Shown here: in pieces, positions 52,221 to 60,204 of the stretch
Numbering within the stretch: the stretch's first letter is position 1
Layout: the number at the start of each line of letters is the position of its first letter
Assembly: GCA_021834785.1 (NCBI GenBank)
Contig: JAKBRJ010000002.1
Span: forward strand, 16,381-80,380
Reading direction: 5' to 3'
Source of the DNA: Microcaldota archaeon
GTDB taxonomy: Archaea > Micrarchaeota > Micrarchaeia > Micrarchaeales > Micrarchaeaceae
DNA length: 64,000 nucleotides
The notes under the pieces: model-generated
What the model was told of the DNA's origin: nothing
Seen by the model: only the letters and a program-made list of their open reading frames with translations
The model's database searches: none
Position numbers and translations under genes: made by a program

Positions 52221-52236
52221 AAGCACCACGTGCTTT
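52220..52236 (+). terminator. Hairpin at the end of the glycosyltransferase gene
   Basis: AAAGCAC and GTGCTTT pair around CAC, beginning in the stop codon of the glycosyltransferase gene. It could end or stabilise that transcript, or be a small palindromic operator (GCACCACGTGC) for the next gene. Confidence 0.4.
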
Positions 52237-52270
52237 GATTATTGAACATTAACTAGTACAAGGCGATTCA

Positions 52271-53011
52271 CTGGACGAGAAAGACATAGAAATAAAGGAT
52301 ATAAAAACACATATCAAGGACACATTAGAAGGAGTAGGCACTGCAAAGCAGGGCACCCCTGCAAAGGCAAATGCGCTTCCGCAAAGGAAGTCCCTCAATG
52401 ACATAATAAAAGAGTCTAACAATAAGGAAGCTGAAGCCCTAAAGTCCAAAATAGACGACTTAAGGAAGCAAAGGAACGATTTTATACTGGAAGCCAAATC
52501 ATACCGAAGGAAGCTGGAGTACAAGGAAGCAGAATACGCCGCAATATCCAAATTCCTCGAATCGACAAACAACAGCAAGGAATCAAGGGAAATGGGCCAG
52601 TTGAAGAGGCTCAAGAATAGGCTGGAATTCAGGCTTTCTACAGAAGCCAGGATGTCACTTCAGGACGAGCGCGATATCGTCAGGAAGATAGATGAAATAG
52701 ATATCCAGCTAAAGAAGGTAGGCAAGGTGATACACCTAAGCAGAAAGGTAGAGTTCGTAAAAGGGGATCTCGAAACGTTCAAAAACAAGCTGATAGAAGC
52801 TGACAAGAAGATAGCGGATCTTGATGTTCAGCTTGATGATTTATACAGGTCGCTTAGGCGGGTATTGAAGATAGATACATCCAGAGCAAAGCCGATGAAG
52901 CCCAAAAGGCAGCAAGGCCCTTCTGCACCTGAAATAAACATGGAAGATATAGCAATAATAAAGACAAAAGGAAAAACTAAAGAAATCAAAGAAGAAACAA
53001 AGATAGAATAG
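52271..53011 (+). CDS. Coiled-coil protein (COG1340-like), non-standard start
   Basis: A stop-free frame from 52253 to 53011 encodes an almost continuous coiled coil (LKSKIDDLRKQRNDFILEAK, FVKGDLETFKNKLIEADKK, ADLDVQLDDLYRSLRRVLK), but no ATG, GTG or TTG occurs before an internal ATG at 52592, which would cut the coil in half. CTG 52271, with AAGGCGA just upstream, is the best candidate and gives 246 residues. Archaeal COG1340 proteins have this form and length. The first 60 residues include a Pro/Ala/Gln linker. It lies 12 bases before the aCPSF gene, so it may be a partner in RNA processing. Confidence 0.65.
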   Translation: MDEKDIEIKDIKTHIKDTLEGVGTAKQGTPAKANALPQRKSLNDIIKESNNKEAEALKSKIDDLRKQRNDFILEAKSYRRKLEYKEAEYAAISKFLESTNNSKESREMGQLKRLKNRLEFRLSTEARMSLQDERDIVRKIDEIDIQLKKVGKVIHLSRKVEFVKGDLETFKNKLIEADKKIADLDVQLDDLYRSLRRVLKIDTSRAKPMKPKRQQGPSAPEINMEDIAIIKTKGKTKEIKEETKIE

Positions 53012-53023
53012 TAAGGTGTTGAA

Positions 53024-54334
53024 TTGAAAATATCTTTTTTTGGCGCGGCCGAAGAAGTAGGCCGCAGTTGCATAATGGTAACTACGAAAAATTCTAAAAT
53101 CCTGCTCGATGCAGGAGTCAAACTGGGAAGCGATGACCAGTATCCTAAGATTACAGATGAGATGCTGAATGAAATAGATGGCATATTCATCTCACATGCG
53201 CATCTTGACCATAGCGGATACCTGCCACATATAATGAGCGCAGGCTACAAAAACAAGGTATACGCTACAAAGCCGACCATGGAACTGATACAGGTGCTGC
53301 TGAGCGATTATATGCGCCTGTCGAAGCCCTCCAATGTCACAAAAGCAGGATTGGAAAGGCTCGTGAAGAGCTATCACGTATTGGAATACAAGCAGGCATT
53401 CAAGTTCAGGGACCTTACAGTAACCTTCATACCTGCGGGGCACATACTCGGAAGTGCCTTGATAAAGATCGATGACGGAGAGAAATCCATCATATATACT
53501 GGGGACATAAACATAGCAAAGACCAAGCTATTCAATGGCGCAGACCTTAGGAACCTCAGCGCAGATGCGCTCATAACAGAAAGTACGTACGGAGGCGAGA
53601 GCGACATATTCAAACCCCAATCAGAAACCATAACCAGCATGGTGAAAAGCATAAGGGAGACGATAAAGGCCGGAGGCAAAGTCATAATACCAAGTTTTGC
53701 CGTAGGGAGAGCCCAGGAAGTGCTGCTGATACTTGACGATTACATGAATTCGGGCATGATACCAAAGGTTACGATATATGTGGATGGCATGATAAACAAA
53801 GCTATGCGCATACACAGGCACAATGTCATATACTGCAAAAAAGAGCTGCAGAGCAAGATACTGATGAGCGATTACGATCCGTTCAAGAGCGATAACTTTG
53901 AGATGGTAGAAAAGAAAGGCACGCGTACGCGTATAGTGAACGATGACCAGAGCAGCATAATAGTTACTACCAGCGGAATGATAACCGGCGGTCCAATAAT
54001 GTTTTATTTGTCAAAGCTTGCATCTAACAGCATGAATAAGATGATATTGGTGGGATACCAGGCTGAAGGCACTATGGGCAGAGACCTGCAAGAAGGTGCC
54101 CGGGAAATAGAGATAGACAATAAAAAGATAAAGATAGAGATGGATGTTGAGCTTTACCATCTGAGCGCCCATGCCGACAGGCACCAGCTTGAGACTATAC
54201 CTGAAAAGATATCCGGCCTGAAAAAGATATTCATACTCCACGGCGAAATAACCAAGTCAAGCTCCCTCAAAAGCGCATTTTCGGACAGGTATGAGACTAT
54301 AATACCTAAATTGGAAGAAAGCTTCACTATTTAA
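53024..54334 (+). CDS. Beta-CASP ribonuclease, aCPSF2-like
   Basis: RNA-cleaving metallo-beta-lactamase/beta-CASP enzyme of 436 residues without N-terminal KH domains, hence aCPSF2 rather than aCPSF1. MBL motifs: FISHAHLDHSGYLPH, PAGHILGSALI and YTGDIN; beta-CASP motifs: ESTYG, IPSFAVGRAQEVL, VTTSGMITGGP and the C-terminal LSAHADRHQLE and ILHGE. It acts in mRNA or rRNA maturation and decay. Start is TTG 53024 with AAGGTG seven to twelve bases upstream. Confidence 0.92.
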   Translation: MKISFFGAAEEVGRSCIMVTTKNSKILLDAGVKLGSDDQYPKITDEMLNEIDGIFISHAHLDHSGYLPHIMSAGYKNKVYATKPTMELIQVLLSDYMRLSKPSNVTKAGLERLVKSYHVLEYKQAFKFRDLTVTFIPAGHILGSALIKIDDGEKSIIYTGDINIAKTKLFNGADLRNLSADALITESTYGGESDIFKPQSETITSMVKSIRETIKAGGKVIIPSFAVGRAQEVLLILDDYMNSGMIPKVTIYVDGMINKAMRIHRHNVIYCKKELQSKILMSDYDPFKSDNFEMVEKKGTRTRIVNDDQSSIIVTTSGMITGGPIMFYLSKLASNSMNKMILVGYQAEGTMGRDLQEGAREIEIDNKKIKIEMDVELYHLSAHADRHQLETIPEKISGLKKIFILHGEITKSSSLKSAFSDRYETIIPKLEESFTI

Positions 54335-54452
54335 GCATTGTGGTATACTTCAAAATTTGTCTAACTGGCACAGATTTCTGCAGCCCTTCAAGAAATAAAA
54401 GAGAAGTAATAAATAGCAATGGCATAAAAGTAGAACGTAGTCCGGTGCCTAT

Positions 54453-54872
54453 ATGAAAAAAAAGCAGTCCGACGATAAGAAGGAAATAGAAGAGATAAAG
54501 CGGCTTAAAGATCTCGAAGAGATAATAAAGCGCAGCAGCATGGAAAATGTGCTCATTTCCGGAGCGTCTAAAGATTTTGAAAACAGCAACAATTCCACAG
54601 CAGATACAATAATCAATTCATTATCGAAGGGCAAGTTCGAGAGCAAAGACATAGCATTGCTTGACAGGCTTACCCAGACAACAACGCATGTGCATTTTTC
54701 AAAAGCCAAGCGCAGCGCAGCGCAATCCCATAATGCGCATTCAAAGAGCGTTTCAAATCCTGCAAGGCATAAACCCCTAAAAGCAAAAAGTCAAAAATCA
54801 AATATAAGGCATTCTAATGCTAAGGGAAAATCCAAAAAAGCAAAAAACATAAAAAGCAGGAAGAGGAAATAA
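54453..54872 (+). CDS. Basic hypothetical protein with disordered tail
   Basis: 139 residues: a charged helix (KKEIEEIKRLKDLEEIIKR), a middle part with FESKDIALLDRLTQTTTHVHF, and a 55-residue C-terminal tail almost wholly Lys, Ser, Asn, Arg, His and Ala (KPLKAKSQKSNIRHSNAKGK). The tail suggests nucleic-acid binding. It ends 11 bases before tRNA-Ala on the same strand, so both may share a transcript. No family recognised. Confidence 0.55.
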   Translation: MKKKQSDDKKEIEEIKRLKDLEEIIKRSSMENVLISGASKDFENSNNSTADTIINSLSKGKFESKDIALLDRLTQTTTHVHFSKAKRSAAQSHNAHSKSVSNPARHKPLKAKSQKSNIRHSNAKGKSKKAKNIKSRKRK

Positions 54873-54883
54873 TAATGCATTTT

Positions 54884-54974
54884 GGGCTCATGGCTCAGGA
54901 GTAGAGCGTCCGCTTTGCATATCCTAAAAGGTCAAAAAAGCGGAAGGCCGCGGGTGCGAATCCCGCTGAGTCCA
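54884..54974 (+). tRNA. tRNA-Ala (TGC) with a 37/38 intron
   Basis: Acceptor GGGCTCA with TGAGTCC, discriminator A at 54974; D stem GCTC/GAGC; anticodon stem TCCGC/GCGGA; loop TTTGCA-A with anticodon TGC; T stem GCGGG/CCCGC. Nineteen bases (54920-54938) interrupt the loop after position 37. The bulge-helix-bulge has TTTG/CAAA as central helix with bulges CAT and AAA. The T loop is TGCGAAT, with G in place of the usual T at position 55, which is uncommon. The last 18 bases are repeated at 58418-58435 at the far edge of an inserted island. Confidence 0.9.
54957..54974 (+). repeat. Attachment-site copy inside tRNA-Ala
   Basis: CGAATCCCGCTGAGTCCA, the 3' end of tRNA-Ala from T-loop position 56 to the discriminator, is repeated exactly and in the same orientation at 58418-58435. 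This is the classic form of a tRNA-targeted integration site, in which the element restores the tRNA 3' end. Confidence 0.8.
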
Positions 54975-55073
54975 CAAAACTCCTCAGAAAGAAGTTTTAT
55001 CAAGAAGATGAGGGAAATTTAGGCGACAAGAAGACGATAAAGTTACCGGACATACGCAGCATATGGCGATTAT

Positions 55074-56696
55074 ATGAGAATTCGGAATGTCTCTACAAAT
55101 CCGTTTGATCATCCTAGTATCTTTCGATATGAGATAATTTCCAAAATTAATTTGATTCCACAGATACACTATAATGGTAAGGGCTTCATCTGCGCTCTTG
55201 TCACCTCTAGATGTCCTGTGGGCTGTAAAGATTGTATGTTTTTCTCCAATATGGCCGAAAGCAAGAATTTGTATAATACAATGACATCTCAACGGATTTC
55301 AAATTTGATGAAACTAGTACAGGATTCTAATACCGGTTACTTGTTGGTATCTGGAGGAGGTGAAGGTTTTCTAGAACCAAACCTAATGTACCTAATAATC
55401 GAAAAGACAAAAGCAGATGTTACGTGGATGGTTACTAGTGCATTATGGGCTAGGGATAAAAATGTTGCTAGAAAAATCCTCAAAAATATGCATGATGCAT
55501 TTTTACGCGGAAATCACAAAGAGCACAACAGAAAAATTGTTTGTCGCGTAAGCTTTGATACGTTTCATGTAGATGCGCTAAATCTGCAAAAAACAGAGCC
55601 CTTGAAGTATGTCAAGAATTTAATTGAGTTGTTTGAAGAACATTATTCAGATGAGACTGGTTTTGTCCTAATGCTCCACGGCCTACAGGGCGAGGAAACA
55701 CTAGTTGATAGATTGTGCAAAGAAATTATGGGGGAGAAAATAGTTAAAGACCTGCCCTCCAATGGAGACGTAAAAGTAACAGAATCTGCTATTACAATCA
55801 GATTAAAGTCGGGCTATACTTTTGAAGTAACATCGGCTAAGTTGCTTTTGTCTGATTTGTCCCCGGATTTGTGCAACGAAGCAGAATTAAAGAGAAAGGT
55901 TACAGTATGGGAACAAGATGCTTTTCACAATCAACAAGGTAACCCTGCAATAAACTACAATGCGGATGGCACCATAGGGACAGATATGCTTGTTGTTTAT
56001 GATGGAAGGGTTGCTGGTGGATGGCAATCAGAGATGCCAGATGTTCCAATCAACATTGATACAGATAACTTCACAAGCATTATGAAAAAAACACTTTCTG
56101 ACCCTGGTGTTTTAGGAACTATTGAAAATGGTTTGCTTTACCGTTTCAATATTATCAGTGAAGTGTGTCCTAAGGCAGTATTAAGATCAAAAGCAGTCAA
56201 TATCCGTGACTATACCAGCCCAATATTACTAGAAGAGGACAAAATTAAGCTTTACTACACCATTCGAGCTCTCCAAGATTTCATTGCCCGCTCTCGCGTT
56301 AATACTGAAGAAATTAAAGGGTGGTCTCCTGAACTCAGATATCTGACAAGTTTGAACAAGGATGAACTCCAAACAATGTACCACGATTCAAAGTATGACA
56401 TAGTTCAACAATTTATCGAGCAAGAAGAATATTTTGCTGGGTTCATCCAATCTGTGAAGCAATATACAATAAAACACGATCCGCAAATTTTTCCTGATTT
56501 TTTTAGGTCTCACAAGAACATAAGCAACAGAACAATTGACAAATGGCGATTGTTACTTAAACGTATTGTTAATTGCTGGTATGATATTTATTCTTTTAAC
56601 AGACTTGAATTAAATGCAATTGAGGAGATCGAACGGATATTAAGTGAACAAGTACTTGGAGGAACAAGAATTTATGAAGGATTAACTTATAGATAA
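55074..56696 (+). CDS. Radical SAM enzyme (island cargo)
   Basis: 540 residues. TSRCPVGCKDCMFFSN has the CxxxCxxC motif that holds the [4Fe-4S] cluster for S-adenosylmethionine cleavage, followed by LLVSGGGEGFLEPNLMYLII (GGE-type SAM contact) and CRVSFDTFHVDAL (a Ser-x-Asp-x-x-His pattern seen in some radical SAM families). The C-terminal 250 residues have further cysteines (SEVCPKAV, VNCWYD) but no clear SPASM domain. The reaction is unknown. It is much longer than simple radical SAM enzymes. It converges with the SDR gene, overlapping by 15 bases. Codon use is foreign. Confidence 0.8.
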   Translation: MRIRNVSTNPFDHPSIFRYEIISKINLIPQIHYNGKGFICALVTSRCPVGCKDCMFFSNMAESKNLYNTMTSQRISNLMKLVQDSNTGYLLVSGGGEGFLEPNLMYLIIEKTKADVTWMVTSALWARDKNVARKILKNMHDAFLRGNHKEHNRKIVCRVSFDTFHVDALNLQKTEPLKYVKNLIELFEEHYSDETGFVLMLHGLQGEETLVDRLCKEIMGEKIVKDLPSNGDVKVTESAITIRLKSGYTFEVTSAKLLLSDLSPDLCNEAELKRKVTVWEQDAFHNQQGNPAINYNADGTIGTDMLVVYDGRVAGGWQSEMPDVPINIDTDNFTSIMKKTLSDPGVLGTIENGLLYRFNIISEVCPKAVLRSKAVNIRDYTSPILLEEDKIKLYYTIRALQDFIARSRVNTEEIKGWSPELRYLTSLNKDELQTMYHDSKYDIVQQFIEQEEYFAGFIQSVKQYTIKHDPQIFPDFFRSHKNISNRTIDKWRLLLKRIVNCWYDIYSFNRLELNAIEEIERILSEQVLGGTRIYEGLTYR

Positions 56697-57515
56697 ATTA
56701 AAAGCCCTGTTATTTCGGATATTGCTTATTATATCGCGAATCATAGTATGATATGATGATATGGGCAACGGTATGTCGTTAAGTTCAGGAAGTTCGCCAA
56801 ATTTGTCTCTATCGGCGTTTTCTGGTTTAACCGTTCTGCCGAAAGGCTTGAGAATATCCGAAGCTATCTCGAAAGTGGATTTAAGTTCAGGAATTGCCAA
56901 TGTTAAAATCTTATTTTGAATCTTCTCTTCTACCAGCATGTATATTGTTTGTGAAATATCCCTTAAGTAGGTGGGTGCAAATCTCCAAGAACTATCGTAA
57001 GAACTAGGTTGGCCAGTCTTGAGCGTTTTAATTATCCTGTTGAATGGTCTATCATTACTCAAATTAGGGCTATATCCGAAAGTCATAGACAACCTAAGAA
57101 TATTATACCCAGTACGGACTTTTTTGATATAATGTTCGCCAATAAGTTTCGTCTTTCCGTATAGCGTTAGTGGGTCTTGATTGACACCGAGTGTAGAAAT
57201 ATATAGTACCTTAGAGTTAATCATGTTTGCAGCCGTAACCACGTTTTTTGTTCCCTCAGAATTAATTGCGAGGGCACTTTTAGGATATTCTTCACATACT
57301 TTCCTACTTGGAATTGCAGCAGCATGTATAATTAATTCCGGCCTTAGGGTTAAGAAAGCTTGAACAACTGCCTCCTTATTAGTAATGTCCAGTTCTATTA
57401 ATTCATTGAACAATTTGTTTTTCTGAAATGTGCCAATTAATTCATAATGCTTGCTTAGGTTCGTAAATATGCTTGCGCCTACATACCCGCTTGCTCCTGT
57501 AACTAAAATCTTCAT
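56682..57515 (-). CDS. SDR-family NAD(P)-dependent sugar epimerase/reductase (RmlD-like)
   Basis: 277 residues of the extended short-chain dehydrogenase family. ILVTGASGYVGASIFTNLSKHY is the GxxGxxG cofactor site, LIIHAAAIPSRKVCEEYP and ISTLGVNQDPLTLYGKTKLIGEHYI give the Ser/Thr and Tyr-x-x-x-Lys active site, and LRLSMTFGYSP is typical of dTDP-4-dehydrorhamnose reductase-like enzymes. It starts 1 base after the stop of the exonuclease gene, in one operon reading left. Its substrate may be a nucleotide sugar. Codon use is like that of the radical SAM gene. Confidence 0.83.
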   Translation of the reverse strand: MKILVTGASGYVGASIFTNLSKHYELIGTFQKNKLFNELIELDITNKEAVVQAFLTLRPELIIHAAAIPSRKVCEEYPKSALAINSEGTKNVVTAANMINSKVLYISTLGVNQDPLTLYGKTKLIGEHYIKKVRTGYNILRLSMTFGYSPNLSNDRPFNRIIKTLKTGQPSSYDSSWRFAPTYLRDISQTIYMLVEEKIQNKILTLAIPELKSTFEIASDILKPFGRTVKPENADRDKFGELPELNDIPLPISSYHTMIRDIISNIRNNRAFNLSIS

Positions 57516-57516
57516 T

Positions 57517-58377
57517 TTAAAACTTTGTTTGATTTATATCTATGATAATTGGTGCGTGGTCACTCGGAGGCTCAAGGTTTTCTATGGGGATGCGTTCTTC
57601 TTTGTCTACCCATATCCGATCTACCTGATCTAGAATACCTTTGTCACCTAGAACTAAATCGAAACGCAGACCCTCGTCACGGTTAAATCCATCACGCATG
57701 TAAGGCCACCATGTGAAAACACGCTCTTGGGTTTTTGTTCGGAGTATGTCTTGAAGCCGTGTTCCTTGAAGTCTCTTTAGCCAAGCTCTTTCTTCTGGAG
57801 TACAATGGATTCGGTTCTTAAGTCCTTCTGGATCCCACACGTCGCAATCATCTGGAGCAACATTAAAATCACCCACAACAAGAAGAGGGGGAGTTTGAGG
57901 GAGATGTTGCAGCCAATCTCCAAAAGTTTTCATCCAACGGCCTTTAAGCAGGAATTTATCGCTAGTTCTGTCGTCTCCGTTTATCACATAAGCATTAACC
58001 AATCGCACTCCTCCAATACACGCCGATATTACTCTGGCTTCGTCAGATGCAGGATCTTTTGGAAAACCACGCAAAACTTCAGAAAACTCCAGATTATTTT
58101 TCATTTCGGCCACCGTGGAAAGCTTGCTTTTAGGGAAAGCCGTTAAATTGTGTTGTTTAGCCTGACCACGAACCAGGATTGCCACACCATTATAGCTAGT
58201 TTGGCCGTAAAGTATTGAATAGTAACCTGCAGTGCTCAATTGGGCTTCAGGAAAATCTTTGTTAGCTACTTTAGTCTCTTGCAAGCACACCACATCCGGC
58301 CTATAGCGTTTGACTAAGGCCAAAAACCTAGGTAGTCGTGCCCGGATAGAATTTATATTCCAAGAGATAATGCGCAT
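57517..58377 (-). CDS. xthA: Exonuclease III (island copy, bacterial-like)
   Basis: 286-residue second exonuclease III. Motifs: IISWNINSIRARLPRFLAL, VVCLQETKVANKDFP, VNAYVINGDDRT, LLVVGDFNVAPDDCDVWDPEGLKNRIHCTPEERAWL, FTWWPYMRDGFNRDEGLRFDLVLGD and PPSDHAPI. The longer sequence around VWDPEGL and RIHCTPEER is that of bacterial ExoIII, unlike the native copy at 34.7 kb, so it was probably gained by transfer. It begins about 40 bases from the right-hand repeat of the island and is first in the leftward operon. Confidence 0.92.
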   Translation of the reverse strand: MRIISWNINSIRARLPRFLALVKRYRPDVVCLQETKVANKDFPEAQLSTAGYYSILYGQTSYNGVAILVRGQAKQHNLTAFPKSKLSTVAEMKNNLEFSEVLRGFPKDPASDEARVISACIGGVRLVNAYVINGDDRTSDKFLLKGRWMKTFGDWLQHLPQTPPLLVVGDFNVAPDDCDVWDPEGLKNRIHCTPEERAWLKRLQGTRLQDILRTKTQERVFTWWPYMRDGFNRDEGLRFDLVLGDKGILDQVDRIWVDKEERIPIENLEPPSDHAPIIIDINQTKF

Positions 58378-58417
58378 AAGTAATATTTGTAGTAATTATT
58401 TATTAAAAGGGTGGTGC

Positions 58418-58435
58418 CGAATCCCGCTGAGTCCA
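58418..58435 (+). repeat. Right-hand attachment-site copy
   Basis: Exact 18-base copy of the tRNA-Ala 3' end (CGAATCCCGCTGAGTCCA). No tRNA body precedes it, so it is a duplicated tail left by integration. The four bases to its left (GTGC) also resemble the tRNA (GTG), which suggests that the original identity was slightly longer. Confidence 0.8.
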
Positions 58436-58486
58436 TATTAGCTTCGCATTGAATCTTCTATAGCGCGCCTTCTTGCCTTGAGCTTT

Positions 58487-59269
58487 TCAACTGCCATGCA
58501 ATACCATGCCAGAATTTACCATGTTAAAGCTAATACTATCCCCATTTCTCAGAAAGTCCTTTTTCAAAAAGACAACCCCACTCACATTGAGCGGCACATT
58601 GTATTGGGCTGAAAGGCACGTATCAATGATGAACACTGCTGGAGCGTATCCTACCTGGTTAAATGGGCCTTCATTAGCCATAACGCTCCCAGTCCCGGAT
58701 ACAAAATAACAAGGCTGTCCTTTAAAAGTCCTCAATCCGTAGTTGCTCGTGCTTATATTGCCAACGCTTGTCAAATTAAATAGGTAACCAAGGACAGTTG
58801 TGTAAGCAGAGTATGGATAAGCCGAATCCTTGCATATAGGTGTAGGCGTACTGTTATGGCTGTCAAAGTTGTATATTACACACCCTCGCCCATTTCCTGA
58901 AGTCTGGTTTAGATATGTTGTTGCTTCCATATCTACAAGACTTGGGATTTGCCTTAATTTAAGATAAGACTGCACCTGGCTGCCATTCTTGATATAGCTG
59001 AAGCTAACCTCCGGATCGGTATTATTTATCATTATAGATCCCGAATATGAAAGGTTTACAATGGCAGCGGAATTTACTTTCTGTGACATTATCGAGATGA
59101 GAGTGCTTGAATTGAGGTTTTTTGCTGTGATAACTGCATAAGGCAGCGACCCGTACGTGAAGAACAGGTATACGCCAGCGATGATGATTAATGCGAACAG
59201 TGCCAATATGATCCGCCTGCGCAAACCCTTTGCCTTCTTCTTCTGGACATTTGCATTTATCATAGCCAT
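58487..59269 (-). CDS. Membrane-anchored exported protein
   Basis: 260 residues from ATG 59269 (ATG 59263 also possible). A cytoplasmic basic stretch (VQKKKAKGLRRR) precedes a membrane anchor (IILALFALIIIAGVYLFFTYG); the remaining ~215 residues are extracellular, with sequons, two pairs of cysteines (GRGCVIYN, PTPICKDS, GQPCYFVS, IDTCLSAQ) and beta-rich pattern. No known family. It shares its general build with the other exported proteins of the window. Its codon use is native, so it lies outside the island. Confidence 0.6.
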   Translation of the reverse strand: MAMINANVQKKKAKGLRRRIILALFALIIIAGVYLFFTYGSLPYAVITAKNLNSSTLISIMSQKVNSAAIVNLSYSGSIMINNTDPEVSFSYIKNGSQVQSYLKLRQIPSLVDMEATTYLNQTSGNGRGCVIYNFDSHNSTPTPICKDSAYPYSAYTTVLGYLFNLTSVGNISTSNYGLRTFKGQPCYFVSGTGSVMANEGPFNQVGYAPAVFIIDTCLSAQYNVPLNVSGVVFLKKDFLRNGDSISFNMVNSGMVLHGS

Positions 59270-59541
59270 ATAACCATATACATTAATCAATAAGGGTTTA
59301 TAATTATTACTGGGTGCTAATACAGCTGGGATTTGCACCGCACCTGTTTATATTTCTAAATGCAGCATAATCTGTGTACAGGACACAGATGTTCGCATTT
59401 AACGAAAATAAATCTATGGTGCATATATCGGTGTCCACATTTTTACTGCGATATTTGTTCTTTGGTAATGAACAATAGTGCCCATTGGTAATTAAAGCAT
59501 TTAAATACCAACTTGAATAATAAGTATTAAATATTTTTATT

Positions 59542-59558
59542 CACATAATAATTATGTG
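59542..59558. promoter_or_regulatory. Palindromic operator of vapBC
   Basis: CACATAATAATTATGTG is a perfect 8-bp inverted repeat around a single A, ending six bases before the vapB start. Antitoxins of the ribbon-helix-helix type bind such palindromes to repress their own operon. Further upstream TTGGTAAT occurs twice (59462-59469 and 59485-59492). Confidence 0.55.
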
Positions 59559-59564
59559 ATTTAG

Positions 59565-59807
59565 ATGCCAAATATCACGCTTTCAATAAGCGAGGAGTTG
59601 AAAAAGGAGATGGAGAAGTACTCTTCCGTCAAATGGTCAAGTGCAGTAAGAAACGTAATAGAACAGAAAATTGCAGATTTTGAGGAAGCCGAGAGCATAG
59701 CCAAGAAAAGCAGACTTAATTGGAAAACCTGGAAGCCTATAAGTGCAAAAATCTCAAAGAACGCTGTAAAACATGCAAAGGCGCTCCTAAATGAAAATAA
59801 CAGTTGA
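59565..59807 (+). CDS. vapB: VapB-type antitoxin
   Basis: 80 residues. The N-terminus PNITLSISEELKKEMEKYSSVKWSSAVRNVIEQKI is a ribbon-helix-helix DNA-binding domain; the rest (ESIAKKSRLNWKTWKPISAKISKNAVKHAKALL) is the toxin-binding tail. It overlaps the toxin gene by 17 bases. A perfect 17-base palindrome sits directly upstream and is probably its operator. It would neutralise the PIN toxin and repress the operon. Located about 1.1 kb right of the island edge. Confidence 0.82.
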   Translation: MPNITLSISEELKKEMEKYSSVKWSSAVRNVIEQKIADFEEAESIAKKSRLNWKTWKPISAKISKNAVKHAKALLNENNS

Positions 59808-60204
59808 TGCAAACGTACTGTTTGCATGCCTCATAAAAGATTCAGCAACAAGGAAACTGTTCTTTAATCCTGCATTGTCGCTTTTTTCGCCAGAATTCAT
59901 TGTTGGCGAATTTGCACGTCACCTTGTCGAAGTAAGAAAAAAATCGGGACTGCGCGATGAGGAACTCTATCGATTAGTTGACAAGGTTATCGGTCAGCTC
60001 GTGCTTGTGCCAGATAAAGATCTTAAACCTTTTCTTCCAGCTGCAGCAAGCCTCGTAGATGATCCAAAAGACTGGCTCTACATTGCGTGCGCACTCTATA
60101 AAAATACAATTATACGGAGTCATGATCTGGATTCCGGCACACAAAAAAGGGTACGGATTATTTCCACGAAGGAGTTAATGAGCATTATAGGTTCACTAAG
60201 TTAA
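59791..60204 (+). CDS. vapC: VapC-type PIN-domain ribonuclease toxin
   Basis: 137 residues. PIN-domain metal ligands are placed as expected: D6 (TVDANVL), E40 (IVGEF), D94 (DDPKDWLYIACAL) and D112 (SHDLD). VapC toxins cut tRNA or rRNA when the antitoxin is lost. ATG 59791 overlaps vapB by 17 bases. The PIN subgroup resembles archaeal PhoU-distant VapC with the DPKDW motif; target RNA is not predictable. Confidence 0.85.
   Translation: MKITVDANVLFACLIKDSATRKLFFNPALSLFSPEFIVGEFARHLVEVRKKSGLRDEELYRLVDKVIGQLVLVPDKDLKPFLPAAASLVDDPKDWLYIACALYKNTIIRSHDLDSGTQKRVRIISTKELMSIIGSLS

Larger units (their letters stand above)
54957..58435. mobile_element. 3.5-kb genomic island integrated at tRNA-Ala
   Basis: The island is bounded by 18-bp direct repeats, the left one being the 3' end of tRNA-Ala. 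It carries three genes: a radical SAM enzyme reading right, then an SDR epimerase/reductase and an exonuclease III reading left. Its genes use ATT and ATC for Ile and GAT, TTG and CAA much more than the ATA-biased neighbours, a sign of transfer. No integrase or replication gene is inside, so the integrase was lost, lies elsewhere or acts in trans. Outside the repeats native-type genes resume. Confidence 0.72.

Noticed and set aside
55261..55560. Radical SAM gene considered as a viperin-like antiviral enzyme
   Set aside because: The CxxxCxxC motif alone is shared by all radical SAM enzymes; length (540 residues) and other motifs do not fit viperins, and no nucleotide kinase is adjacent.
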